In this document: in pieces, positions 16,671 to 25,800 of the stretch
How positions within the stretch are numbered: the first letter of the stretch is position 1
Layout: each line of letters opens with the position of its first letter
NCBI GenBank assembly: GCA_910586835.1
Contig: CAJUJU010000052.1
Span: forward strand, 1 to 29,168
Source: an uncultured Acetatifactor sp.
GTDB lineage: Bacteria > Bacillota > Clostridia > Lachnospirales > Lachnospiraceae
Length of the DNA stretch: 29,168 bases
Direction of reading: 5' to 3'
Program-made: the position numbers and the translations under genes
Notes under the pieces: model-generated
Seen by the model: the letters and a program-made list of their open reading frames with translations, nothing else
Database searches by the model: none
What the model was told of the DNA's origin: nothing

Positions 16671-17472
16671 CGGAGCGGAGCTTCAGGAGAATCATCTGTA
16701 TGGCCGCAATCAGGAGCCCTGCCGCAAAGACCAGAATGCCGGCCTGAAGAATTGCCCGGGAAAGTGTCTGTGCAGTGGCCATGTGATTCAGGAGAGAGTA
16801 GAAGGACAGGGACAGGGTGCAGCCCACAAAGTTCAGGACAGGCAGCATGCCCGGATGGTGCTCTCCCTTTACAGAGTCCGCGGCGGAATATGCCAACAGA
16901 AGTAATTCCAGGATGCAGATGAAGATCAGCTGCAGGCTGAAAAAGAAGCCTGACTTTTCAAGCGGCATGCCCAGAGGGGCGGTTCCAAGCTTTGTAGTGC
17001 GCAGCAGCAGCCAGGCCACAAAGAAGTCATACAGGATGCCCGCGGCGCCGGCAATTCCAATACCGATTCTGAGACGACTTTTGGCGGGGGCGTTCCGGTA
17101 GCTGCTCAGCAGGAAAAAGACCCCCAGGGTCAGAGTGGAGAACAGGACGCAGTACAGCAGAAAGTCTTGCTCAAAGTTAATCAGGGGAACCAGAAACAGC
17201 ACCGCCAGGGTCAGGAAGAAGAGAAGAGCGACGCCCAGGGCATTCTTTCGGGCGTAATGCTGTTTTACCTTTTTCATAAACTGATATTCTTTTCTGCTTG
17301 CGTCTGTATCGGTGAGCTTTGTGTTCTTCAGCATTTCCAGCCGGATGCGGCAGTTTTCGCACATCCGGGTGTGTTCCTCCACGGCTTTTTTGGTGCTGTC
17401 CGTGCAGATGTCCTCCAGATAAGAGGGGATCAGGTCACTTATAATATCACAGTTGATTTCGGGATGATTCAT
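16654..17472 (-). CDS. zf-HC2 membrane anti-sigma factor
   Basis: 272 residues from ATG 17472, preceded by AGGAGG (17484-17479). A longer frame to 17544 has no ribosome binding site. The N-terminus (NCDIISDLIPSYLEDICTD) and the zinc motif HTRMCENC (H-x3-C-x2-C) are typical of clostridial zf-HC2 anti-sigma factors. About six membrane helices follow from residue ~75. It would hold the ECF sigma factor encoded just upstream at the membrane until a signal arrives. The gap to the sigma gene is 88 bases. Confidence 0.88.
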   Translation of the reverse strand: MNHPEINCDIISDLIPSYLEDICTDSTKKAVEEHTRMCENCRIRLEMLKNTKLTDTDASRKEYQFMKKVKQHYARKNALGVALLFFLTLAVLFLVPLINFEQDFLLYCVLFSTLTLGVFFLLSSYRNAPAKSRLRIGIGIAGAAGILYDFFVAWLLLRTTKLGTAPLGMPLEKSGFFFSLQLIFICILELLLLAYSAADSVKGEHHPGMLPVLNFVGCTLSLSFYSLLNHMATAQTLSRAILQAGILVFAAGLLIAAIQMILLKLRSVTYSF

Positions 17473-17478
17473 AGGATA

Positions 17479-17500
17479 CCTCCTGCCCGCTGAAACGGGC
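17479..17500 (-). promoter_or_regulatory. Hairpin abutting the anti-sigma ribosome binding site
   Basis: On the minus strand GCCCG-TTTCAG-CGGGC ends directly at AGGAGG of the anti-sigma gene. It could tune the ratio of anti-sigma to sigma protein. There is no T-run, so it is not a terminator. Confidence 0.4.
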
Positions 17501-17560
17501 GCTTTCAGTGTAAATTGTTTTTGGTTTTCAGAGTTGGTTTTCAAAGTTCCTGCCTCAGAG

Positions 17561-18061
17561 TCATTTTTCTTCCCAGCCTGCCGACCGGGCCGCTTTTATC
17601 AGCGCCTCCTTCCCCCGGTAAAAGGTGACTCTCGCCCAGTTCTCGCTTTTTCCCAGGATCTGGCCGATTTCCCGGAAGGACAGACAGGCGGTGCTGCGCA
17701 GATAGATGACTTCCCTCGTCTGGGCGGGGAGCTTCTGCATTTCTTTCAGCATATCCATCAGCTCCAGCCGGTGAAGTATCTGCTCTTCGGGCTGTCTTTC
17801 GGTGGGGATAAAGGCCTGGGCCGTATCCTCCGGTTCTGACAAAACTTCACGACCGGTTTTTGCCAGATGCCGGTAGTAAAGGTGCCTGGCGATCTGGCAG
17901 AGCCAGGTGGAGAGCTTGCAGCTGCCGTCGTATCGCTCCAGGGACTGATAGGCCGCCAGGAAGGTATCCTGGGTCAGATCCTCCGCCAGGGTCGCGTCCC
18001 GGCACAGGGACAGCAGGAAATGATATACTATTTTGGCATTTTCCTGATAAAGTTCTTCCAC
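17561..18061 (-). CDS. ECF (sigma-70 group 4) RNA polymerase sigma factor
   Basis: 166 residues from GTG 18061, chosen because AAGGAG sits five bases upstream. The in-frame ATG at 18130 has no site and would lie almost on the predicted transcript start. Region 2 is visible as LAEDLTQDTFLAAYQSLERYD and STWLCQIARHLYYRHL, and region 4 as LPAQTREVIYLR and SFREIGQILGKSENWARV. It pairs with the zf-HC2 anti-sigma gene downstream. The likely target is the neighbouring ABC operon or its own locus. Confidence 0.93.
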   Translation of the reverse strand: MEELYQENAKIVYHFLLSLCRDATLAEDLTQDTFLAAYQSLERYDGSCKLSTWLCQIARHLYYRHLAKTGREVLSEPEDTAQAFIPTERQPEEQILHRLELMDMLKEMQKLPAQTREVIYLRSTACLSFREIGQILGKSENWARVTFYRGKEALIKAARSAGWEEK

Positions 18062-18135
18062 GATGTCTCCTTTCTGTGCCTTTCTTGCTTCAGTGCGGTG
18101 GGCTGAACGCTGTGCTTGTGCTATCGACATTCATT

Positions 18136-18801
18136 CTATGATTGTATTCTCTTTAGTTTTTTTTCGTCAAGTCGATAAATATTTTTGCATAAACCCTGCA
18201 TATCTTCCTGATGGTGGGATGTCATAAGAATTGTGCACCCTTCTTTAGTATTTAGCCGTCCCAGCAGCTGCTGAAAATCCTTTACCGTCTTTTGGTCGAT
18301 TGCGTTAAACGGTTCGTCCAGAATCAGCAGAGAGGGCTTTTCCATAATCGCCTGCGCAATGGCAAGTCGCTGCTTCATTCCAAGAGAGTACTTTCCTACT
18401 TTGACCTTGGATGCCGGATCCAACCCCACTAGCCGCAGGGTATCCTCCAGTTCTTCCTTTGTAACCTTTCTTAATATCCCCGCAATAATAGAAAGGTTTT
18501 TCAGCCCGGTTTCATTAGGCAGGAAACCTGCATTATCCAGGATGACACCGATATCCTTTGGAAACTTCCCCTTTTCAAGTTTCTCGCCCGCTACGATAAT
18601 CTCCCCCGCGTCCGGCCGGACAAGCCCACAAATCATTTTCAGCAGCACGCTTTTCCCGGAACCGTTCTCCCCTACGATGGCGCAACATTCCCCCCGCTCC
18701 ATGTTAAAATTGAGGTCTGTAAACAGCACATTGCTTTTGTATGCTTTTTTTACATGATTTACCTGTACCACGATTTCTGATTTTTCCATATTAATGACCA
18801 T
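18136..18801 (-). CDS. ABC transporter ATP-binding protein
   Basis: 221 residues from 18801, or 217 from the in-frame ATG at 18789 (MEKSEIVVQ); the GGGAG site fits neither perfectly. Walker A GENGSGKS, signature YSLGMKQRLAIAQA, Walker B LLILDEP and the switch His in TSHHQED are intact. The YSLGMKQR form is common in BcrA/NatA-like exporters for peptides, antibiotics or lantibiotic immunity. It is the last gene of the transporter operon after three membrane proteins. Substrate unknown. Confidence 0.93.
   Translation of the reverse strand: MVINMEKSEIVVQVNHVKKAYKSNVLFTDLNFNMERGECCAIVGENGSGKSVLLKMICGLVRPDAGEIIVAGEKLEKGKFPKDIGVILDNAGFLPNETGLKNLSIIAGILRKVTKEELEDTLRLVGLDPASKVKVGKYSLGMKQRLAIAQAIMEKPSLLILDEPFNAIDQKTVKDFQQLLGRLNTKEGCTILMTSHHQEDMQGLCKNIYRLDEKKLKRIQS
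18141..18170 (-). promoter_or_regulatory. Sigma-A type promoter for the ECF sigma/anti-sigma pair
   Basis: On the minus strand TTGACG (18170-18165), an 18-base spacer containing an A8 tract, and TACAAT (18146-18141). It lies within the last codons of the ATPase gene, so the pair can be transcribed apart from the transporter operon, with a leader of about 70 bases before GTG 18061. Confidence 0.75.
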
Positions 18802-18893
18802 GCTCCCTTCTCTAATTCTTCCAGCCTTATTTCTCCTGTCTTTTGCTGTTCCAACTTTTACGACATTTCAATTTTCCTCAAGATTAGTTCCAT

Positions 18894-19544
18894 TCACATC
18901 CCTATATATTTTTCTGCAAAATTACGAAAGGCAAGAAAAAATACTACACACATCAGAATCAAATTGGCGGCTACCTGAACCGGCAGCATCGGACGCTCCC
19001 CGCCTGTTGCAAAGTTCAACAGCAGCCTTCCGGCAAGGATAGCCAAAAATCCTGCCTCCGCTTTCCTGAAAAAACAATGAACCACATATGCCGCAAGACA
19101 AAAGCTCAATGCCTCCAAACTTTCCTCTGCCAAAATCCGTAACAGGCCGCTCTGCTGCAACAGTTCTCCCGGATTTACGCCTGATCCCACCAAGCCAAAG
19201 AAAATTGCCATAATCAGTGTCCCTGCGCCATAATAGCACACCGCCCTCCCCATACACCCTGCATAAGTGTGCAGAAATACCTTTCCATAACTCTTCTGCC
19301 GCAGGAAAAGATAGACGGAAAACCCGTTCTCCAGGCGCAGTAAATGTAAATAAACAGCAATCCATGCCGTCAAGCGCATGGCTATCCAATAAATGCAGTC
19401 AGGCCCAAACCGATGAAATGTACGATTCCATATATGCAGCAATAACTCTTCCTCTGTTTCCATCAAATAGGATCGGGAGTACCATGCCAGCAGGCAAAAG
19501 AGCAAGATCATGCTAATCAGTTTTATGCGCTTCTTCAAAAACAT
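18894..19544 (-). CDS. Membrane protein of the ABC transporter operon (216 aa)
   Basis: The start at 19544 follows GGGAGAAAGG. About six hydrophobic segments, no recognisable family motif; likely an ABC-2-like permease or accessory subunit by position. It overlaps the preceding gene's end by 32 bases, implying coupling. Base composition is visibly more AT-rich than the flanking regulator genes. Confidence 0.75.
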   Translation of the reverse strand: MFLKKRIKLISMILLFCLLAWYSRSYLMETEEELLLHIWNRTFHRFGPDCIYWIAMRLTAWIAVYLHLLRLENGFSVYLFLRQKSYGKVFLHTYAGCMGRAVCYYGAGTLIMAIFFGLVGSGVNPGELLQQSGLLRILAEESLEALSFCLAAYVVHCFFRKAEAGFLAILAGRLLLNFATGGERPMLPVQVAANLILMCVVFFLAFRNFAEKYIGM

Positions 19545-20268
19545 AATCCTTTCTCCCGTTCAATTCATCTGCCAGATAAAATAGAAGTAACAGCAGGAAC
19601 GCCCAATATATCCCATAAAACTGATAGTTCACTCTCTCCTGCCCAAACAGCCTGTACGCAGTATTCCCCCAGGGGGTCCACACCACGATCTGTTTCAGCA
19701 CCAGCTTAACCACCAAAAGATTCATCAGGGAAACCGATGCAGTCAGCATCACACCCAGCATTGCATTTTCTGCCACATTGAACAGTAATTCATATAGCAG
19801 AATCATCACACAGACATAACAAAAAAGATTTAAGAATTGCATGATGATGGTTCTCACCGGATGTCCGGAGGACACAAAGAGCATCCGGGATGCAGAGGGC
19901 AGAGAGTGTCCCATTATGAGAAGAATACCGATATGTTCCAGTAACACGGTCATAGCAAAAAAAGTTTTCGACAAGAACCGGATGAAAAAGAACTCATTTC
20001 TGGTTCGGTATCGGAGCAAAAGAGGGTATCTGCATATTTCATGATTCCTTCCACTGGTCCACGCAAGGCACAAAAAAGGAAACAATACCAAAAAATAATT
20101 TTCTTGTGTCAATGAATATACAATATATTCGCCAACAGATGCACCCGGCCAATACGCCAAAAAGGAATCCAAATGAACATATGCCACCATAACCGAAAGA
20201 AGGCTTTGGATAGCCAATTTTTTCCAAAAACAAAACTCTACCCATTCCAGCTTAAGTTTTGCTAACAT
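19513..20268 (-). CDS. ABC-2-like permease subunit (251 aa)
   Basis: The start at 20268 (MLAKLKLEWVEF) is set by GGGGAGG upstream; the frame extends to 20301 without a better site. About six membrane helices, Phe/Leu/Tyr-rich. It overlaps the upstream permease gene by 17 bases. No specific family is recognised; the assignment rests on topology and operon context. Confidence 0.78.
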   Translation of the reverse strand: MLAKLKLEWVEFCFWKKLAIQSLLSVMVAYVHLDSFLAYWPGASVGEYIVYSLTQENYFLVLFPFLCLAWTSGRNHEICRYPLLLRYRTRNEFFFIRFLSKTFFAMTVLLEHIGILLIMGHSLPSASRMLFVSSGHPVRTIIMQFLNLFCYVCVMILLYELLFNVAENAMLGVMLTASVSLMNLLVVKLVLKQIVVWTPWGNTAYRLFGQERVNYQFYGIYWAFLLLLLFYLADELNGRKDYVFEEAHKTD

Positions 20269-21046
20269 GATAATCGCCTCCCCAATACAATGCCAATCCA
20301 ACGGCTAACAATACTGCCTCATAAATCGGAACCGTCCAATATCCTAGTGGGTACACTTCTCTGTAACAATATATCTGTAAGGGCATCATATCTAGGGCAG
20401 CAAACCAGTTACCAACAAAAGAGCTGAGAATGGATGATGAGAAGATCGCATAGCAAAAAGGCAATAACAATGCCAGATACCTGTTTTTAACCACCGCACT
20501 CAATCCCAGTCCAAGCAAGGCAAATGCAGTACCCAATAAAGAGGCATGGAAAGCATACATCAAACAATACAGAACCACATGCTCTTCATAAAAGGAAGGA
20601 AGAAAATGAATATTGTGCCCGTAGTACTGCAAGGCCCATTCCCAGTCCGTATCCCCCAGTAACCTACAGACCGGAATCCATATAAGGCAAGGCAATAATA
20701 TAGCTACAAAGGCTGAAATACCAACAGCCAATGCCTTCGCTCTTAAATAGGCTTTCCGAGAGGTCTTGAGCAAAATAAGCTGCCTGTAACCGCTGTCCCG
20801 ATCTCTCCTATACGAAAGAACATAAGGAATCATGGCCACAATAGGGTAAAATACTGGAAGCATTGTTTTCATTCCTAAAAAAAAGCAGTGAAAATAATAA
20901 ATCCACCATGGTTTAGGAACTTCAACAGTGGCATAAGAAAGCGGCAGATAATCACTGCTGCCAAAAGCAAGCATCACCAGTGTGATCCCACAGGTCACCC
21001 AAAAAGGGGGCGAACAAAAGGCTCTTTTCAACTCTGCTTTTACCAT
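20252..21046 (-). CDS. ABC-2-like permease subunit (264 aa), first gene of operon
   Basis: The start at 21046 (MVKAELKRAFCSPPFW) has a weak AAGGAAAAG site. The first helix (TCGITLVMLAF) follows a short basic N-terminus, then an extracellular-type loop and about five more helices. YVLSYRRDRDSGYRQLILLKTSRKAY resembles the cytoplasmic loop of ABC-2 permeases that contact the ATPase. It leads a four-gene transporter operon. Confidence 0.78.
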   Translation of the reverse strand: MVKAELKRAFCSPPFWVTCGITLVMLAFGSSDYLPLSYATVEVPKPWWIYYFHCFFLGMKTMLPVFYPIVAMIPYVLSYRRDRDSGYRQLILLKTSRKAYLRAKALAVGISAFVAILLPCLIWIPVCRLLGDTDWEWALQYYGHNIHFLPSFYEEHVVLYCLMYAFHASLLGTAFALLGLGLSAVVKNRYLALLLPFCYAIFSSSILSSFVGNWFAALDMMPLQIYCYREVYPLGYWTVPIYEAVLLAVGLALYWGGDYHVSKT

Positions 21047-21122
21047 ATTTATTTTTCTCTTTTCCTTAAAATTTGGCAGTACAGCGGTTTGCCTTTTCCG
21101 CAACCGACCGTTCTTACTTATT

Positions 21123-21149
21123 TATCCGTTTCGGAAGGAATTCGTTACA
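21123..21149 (-). promoter_or_regulatory. Candidate ECF-type promoter for the ABC operon
   Basis: On the minus strand TGTAAC (21149-21144), 15 bases, then CGGATA (21128-21123), about 75 bases before the start at 21046. This resembles the TGAAAC-N16-CGT pattern of clostridial/bacillar ECF sigma factors. It could make the operon a target of the ECF factor at 17561. Confidence 0.35.
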
Positions 21150-21165
21150 AATATTTTTATAAAAG

Positions 21166-21195
21166 TATATACAACCAATGGGAAAGAGGGTACAA
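21166..21195 (-). promoter_or_regulatory. Alternative sigma-A promoter for the ABC operon
   Basis: On the minus strand TTGTAC (21195-21190), an 18-base spacer and TATATA (21171-21166). It overlaps a weak plus-strand candidate (TATACA 21168, N17, TACAAT 21191-21196) for the dipeptidase gene, so the divergent units may share a control region. Confidence 0.4.
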
Positions 21196-21296
21196 TAATG
21201 GCAGTGCGAGTAAATGCAACCGCTTTCTGTAGTTTTGCCGGTGTGTGGGTTTTGGATGGCCGGTCGGCGTCGCAGAGCGTATAACAGGAGGTTTTT

Positions 21297-22751
21297 ATGG
21301 GTGTTTTATCGGAGTTGGAACCGAAGCAGGTGTTCCGGTATTTTGAGGAGATCGCAGAAATTCCCCACGGATCGGGGAATGTGGATCGGATCAGCGATTA
21401 TCTTGTGAGCTTTGCAAAAGAGAGAAAGCTTTTTTGCGTTCAGGATGAATTGAAAAACGTGATTATCGTGAAGGAAGCTACCCCGGGCTATGAGACGGAG
21501 CCGCCGGTGATTCTGCAGGGGCATATGGATATGGTGGCGGTGAAGAAGCCGGGCTGTGATATCGATATGAGGACGGAGGGACTGCGCCTGGCCGTGGACG
21601 GCGACCGGATCTATGCGGAGGGTACCAGCCTGGGGGGAGACGACGGAATTGCAGTGGCTTATTCCCTGGCATTGCTGGATGCGGATACCATCGGTCATCC
21701 CAGATTGGAAGTGATTATCACCGTGGATGAAGAGGTGGGGATGGACGGAGCCAGAGGCATCAACCTTTCCATGCTCAAGGGAAACCGCATGGTGAATCTG
21801 GACTCTGAGGAAGAGGGTATTTTCCTGACCAGCTGTGCAGGCGGGGCAAGAGTGAAATGCCATGTGCCCCTTGAGACGGAGCAGTTCGGCGGATTGGCCT
21901 ATGAGGTCACGGTGGGCGGGCTGCTTGGGGGACACTCCGGCGGAGAGATTCATAAGGAAAGAGGCAATGCCAACTGTCTGTTCGGCAGGCTGCTGCAGCG
22001 GTTGGGAGAGAGGCTGCCGGTGAGGCTGGCGGAGCTTGCGGGCGGTCTGGCGGACAATGCCATTCCCAGGGAGACTGTGGGAATTCTGGTTATTGAGGAG
22101 AAAGACAGCGAGAGCTTTGCCGCTTTGCTGGATACGGTGGAAAAGGAGATTCAGGCGGAGCTGTCTGTCCGGGATCCGGGAGTTTGCATCCGGGCCCGGA
22201 AGGTGGAGCGAGCTGTTTTGGACTGTGTGACCGTAAGGGATACTGCCAGGGCGGCAGATTTTCTCTGGGGTGTTCCAAACGGCGTCCAGGCCATGAGCGC
22301 AGATATGCCCGGGCTGGTGGAGACTTCCTTAAACCTGGGGATTCTGAAGTATGAAGAAGGGATGCTTCTGGCGGAATTTTCCGTGCGAAGCAGTGTGGAG
22401 AGTGCAAAACATGCCCTGATCGGAAAGCTTCAGGGAGTGACAGAGCTGGTAGGAGGCACTGTGGAGGTGACGGGCGATTATCCCGGATGGCAGTTTCGAA
22501 GAGAATCCCCGCTGCGGGATAAGATGACGGCAGTGTATGAGGAGATGTATGGCACAAAGCCCAGAGTGGAGGCAATTCACGCAGGGCTGGAGTGCGGGAT
22601 TCTGGGCAGCAAGATCCCGGATCTGGATTGTGTCTCCATCGGACCTGACATGAAAGATATTCACACCACGGAGGAGACTCTGAGCATTTCTTCCACCCGG
22701 AGGGTGTGGGAGTACTTGGTGAAGCTGCTGGAGAGGAAGGACAGAGGATAG
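21297..22751 (+). CDS. pepD: PepD-like aminoacyl-histidine dipeptidase (M20 family)
   Basis: 484 residues, the usual family length; ATG follows AGGAGG. It hydrolyses dipeptides such as Xaa-His in the cytoplasm using two metal ions. The M20 metal and catalytic residues are visible: QGHMDMV (H76, D78), GGDDGIA (D115/D116), DEEVGM (E145, E146), NLDSEEEG, and DIHTTEE (H456). The central lid domain begins near the GGLLGGHSGGEIHKERG motif typical of PepD. It is monocistronic or shares a transcript with the beta-galactosidase 88 bases downstream. Confidence 0.95.
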   Translation: MGVLSELEPKQVFRYFEEIAEIPHGSGNVDRISDYLVSFAKERKLFCVQDELKNVIIVKEATPGYETEPPVILQGHMDMVAVKKPGCDIDMRTEGLRLAVDGDRIYAEGTSLGGDDGIAVAYSLALLDADTIGHPRLEVIITVDEEVGMDGARGINLSMLKGNRMVNLDSEEEGIFLTSCAGGARVKCHVPLETEQFGGLAYEVTVGGLLGGHSGGEIHKERGNANCLFGRLLQRLGERLPVRLAELAGGLADNAIPRETVGILVIEEKDSESFAALLDTVEKEIQAELSVRDPGVCIRARKVERAVLDCVTVRDTARAADFLWGVPNGVQAMSADMPGLVETSLNLGILKYEEGMLLAEFSVRSSVESAKHALIGKLQGVTELVGGTVEVTGDYPGWQFRRESPLRDKMTAVYEEMYGTKPRVEAIHAGLECGILGSKIPDLDCVSIGPDMKDIHTTEETLSISSTRRVWEYLVKLLERKDRG

Positions 22752-22839
22752 CCGGGGAATTGGAATTTAAAGTCTGTTAAAAAATGCTGATTAAGTCGGC
22801 ACACTGGATAAAATGCGATGATAAAGGGAGAGCAGGGCA

Positions 22840-25800
22840 ATGAATCAGTTTGATTATGGTAAGGTAAAAAATCCCGAATTTTTCAGGGAAAACAGATTGG
22901 AGGCGCATTCCGATCATGTGAGCTACAGGAGCCATGAGGAGCAGCGGGAGGGGAAGACCAGCCTTCGCATGAGCTTAAACGGGTTGTGGAAGTTTTCCTA
23001 TGCCCCTAATTATGAGTCCGTGATAAAGGACTTCGAGAAACTGGAATGCGACTGCAGGGGCTGGGCGGATATCCGCGTTCCGGCACATATTCAGATGGAG
23101 GGATACGACGCGCCCCAATATGCCAATGTACAGTATCCCTGGGACGGAAGAGAAGAGGCGCTTCCGGGACAGATTCCCCAGCGCTTTAATCCGGTGGCAA
23201 GCTATGTGAAATACTTTGAGGTGCCCGAAGAATGGAAGGGGGAGCCGGTGTATATCTCTTTCCAGGGGGTGGAAAGCGCTCTTGCTCTGTGGTGTAACGG
23301 CAGCTATGTGGGGTACAGCGAGGACAGCTTTACCCCCTCGGAGTTCGATTTGACTCCCTATCTGAAGGAGGGGGAAAACAAGCTGGCAGCGCAGGTGTTC
23401 AAATGGTGCTCCAGCAGCTGGTGCGAGGATCAGGATTTCTTCCGTTTTTCCGGCATTTTCCGGGATGTGTATCTCTATACCGTACCCGGTGTACATATCA
23501 GAGATATGAAGGTGCAGACGCTGCTGAACGATTCTTTGGATCAGGCAAAGCTGGTGCTGGAGCTGGCGGCCACGGCAGAGGGACAGGTACAGGTGAAACT
23601 GCTTGAGGAAGGCAGAGTTTACCGGTTTGACAAGGCTTTTCGGAGAAATGAGGGACAGATAACGGACACCAGGACGGCGGCAGAGCTGAGCGCTCCCTTG
23701 CAGGAAGAGACCCGGCTGGTGCTGCCTGTGGAAAAGCCGCTGCTGTGGAGCGCGGAGAAGCCGAATCTGTACAAGCTGGTGTTGGAGGTGTGCGACGGGG
23801 AGGGACGGCTCCAGGAGGTGATTCCCGTACAGGTAGGCTTCCGCCGCTTTGAGATTGCGGACGGCCTGATGAAGCTGAACGGGCAGCGCATTGTGTTCAA
23901 GGGCGTAAACCGTCATGAATTCAGCTCGCGCACGGGCCGTGTGCCAAACGAGGCGGAGCTTTGGCAGGATCTGGTGACCATGAAACAGCACAACATCAAC
24001 GCGATCCGCACCTGCCACTATCCGGACGATTCCAGGATTTATGACCTGTGCGACAGATTGGGTCTGTACATGATCGACGAGTGCAATCTGGAATCTCACG
24101 GCTCCTGGGATTCCGCTTCGAGAGGAGTCTTGCCGATGGAGTCCATCGTGCCGGGCAATCGGCCGGAGTGGAATGCCATGATGCTGGATCGGGTAAATTC
24201 CATGTACCAGAGGGACAAAAATCACCCGGCAATCCTGATCTGGTCCTGCGGAAACGAGGCCTTCGGCGGGAAAAACATCTACGATATGTCACAGTTTTTG
24301 AGGCAGCATGATTCCGGCCGGGTCATCCACTATGAAGGAATCTGCCACGACAGAAGCTATCCGGATACCAGCGATGTGGAAAGCCAGATGTACACAAAGG
24401 TGACGGATATTGAGAAGTGGCTGGAGAAGGACAGAAGCAAGCCCTTTATCTGCTGTGAGTACACCCATGCCATGGGCAATTCCTGCGGCGCCATGCACAA
24501 ATATACGGAGCTGACGGAGCGGGAGCCGCTGTATCAGGGCGGTTTTATCTGGGATTATGTGGATCAGTCCATCTATAAAAAAGACCGTTACGGAAAGGAA
24601 TTTCAGGCTTACGGCGGTGACTTTGACGAAAGACCCTGCGATTATAACTTCAGCGGAAACGGCATCGTATACGGGGGAGACAGGACAGCTTCTCCTAAGA
24701 TGCAGGAGGTAAAGTACAATTATCGGAACATTTCCGTAGAGGTTTTCGAGGACAAATTCCGGGTCATCAACAGAAATCTTTTTGTGTCCACAGCTGATTT
24801 CCACTGCTTTGTCCGGCTGGAGAAGGAGGGACGGATTGTGGAGGAGCGGCTTCTTGACGCTGCGGTGGAGCCGGGCTGCAGCGGAGAGTTTGCCCTGCCC
24901 TTTACTGTTCCCCAGACAAAGGGAGAGTATGTGGTGACGGTTTCCTTCTGCCTGAAGGAGGATGCGGCCTGGGCTGCCGCAGGACATGAGGTGGCCTTTG
25001 AACAGGGCGTATTCACAAAGACAGGGGAAATTATTGCGGACAGACCGATTGAGGTGAAAAAGCCCCTTCAGATCATTCGCGGATGCTATAACCTGGGTGT
25101 CCGGGGAGAGGAGTTCGAGGCGCTGTTCTCCTATGGCGGCTGCGGGCTGGTATCCTACCGCTACGGCGGGCGGGAGCTTTTGAAGACCATGCCCATGCCC
25201 AACTTCTGGAGGGCGCCGGTGGATAACGACTGCGGAAATCGCATGATGCAGCGCTGCGGCCAGTGGAAGCTTGCCAGCATGTATGTGGGCGGCGCAGGCG
25301 TCTCGGAAAAGAATCCGGAGGTGAAGGAAGAGGACGGCTGCGTGGTGGTCAGCTGCAGATATCAGATGCCCACCAGCCCCAAGGCCGAGTGTGTGCTGCG
25401 CTATCAGGTATACGGGGACGGAACTATGCGGATTACGCTTTCCATGGACGCCGTAAAGGAGCTGGGCGATCTGCCGGAATTCGGTGTCATTCTGAAAACA
25501 GACGCGGATTTTGATCACCTGGAGTGGTACGGAAACGGGCCGGAGGAGACCTATGCGGACAGACAGATGGGTGCTAAGCTGGGAATCTATCAGAATCTGG
25601 TTTCCGACAATCTGGCCAGGTATCTGGTGCCTCAGGAATGCGGCAACAAGACGGAAGTGCGGTATGCCAAGGTGACGGACGCGAAGGGAAGAGGGCTGCT
25701 CTTTGCCGGAAAGGGCATGAGCTTTTCCGCCTTGCCCTGGACGCCCCATGAGCTGGAGAATGCGGCACATGCAAATGAACTGCCCCAGGTACACTATACC

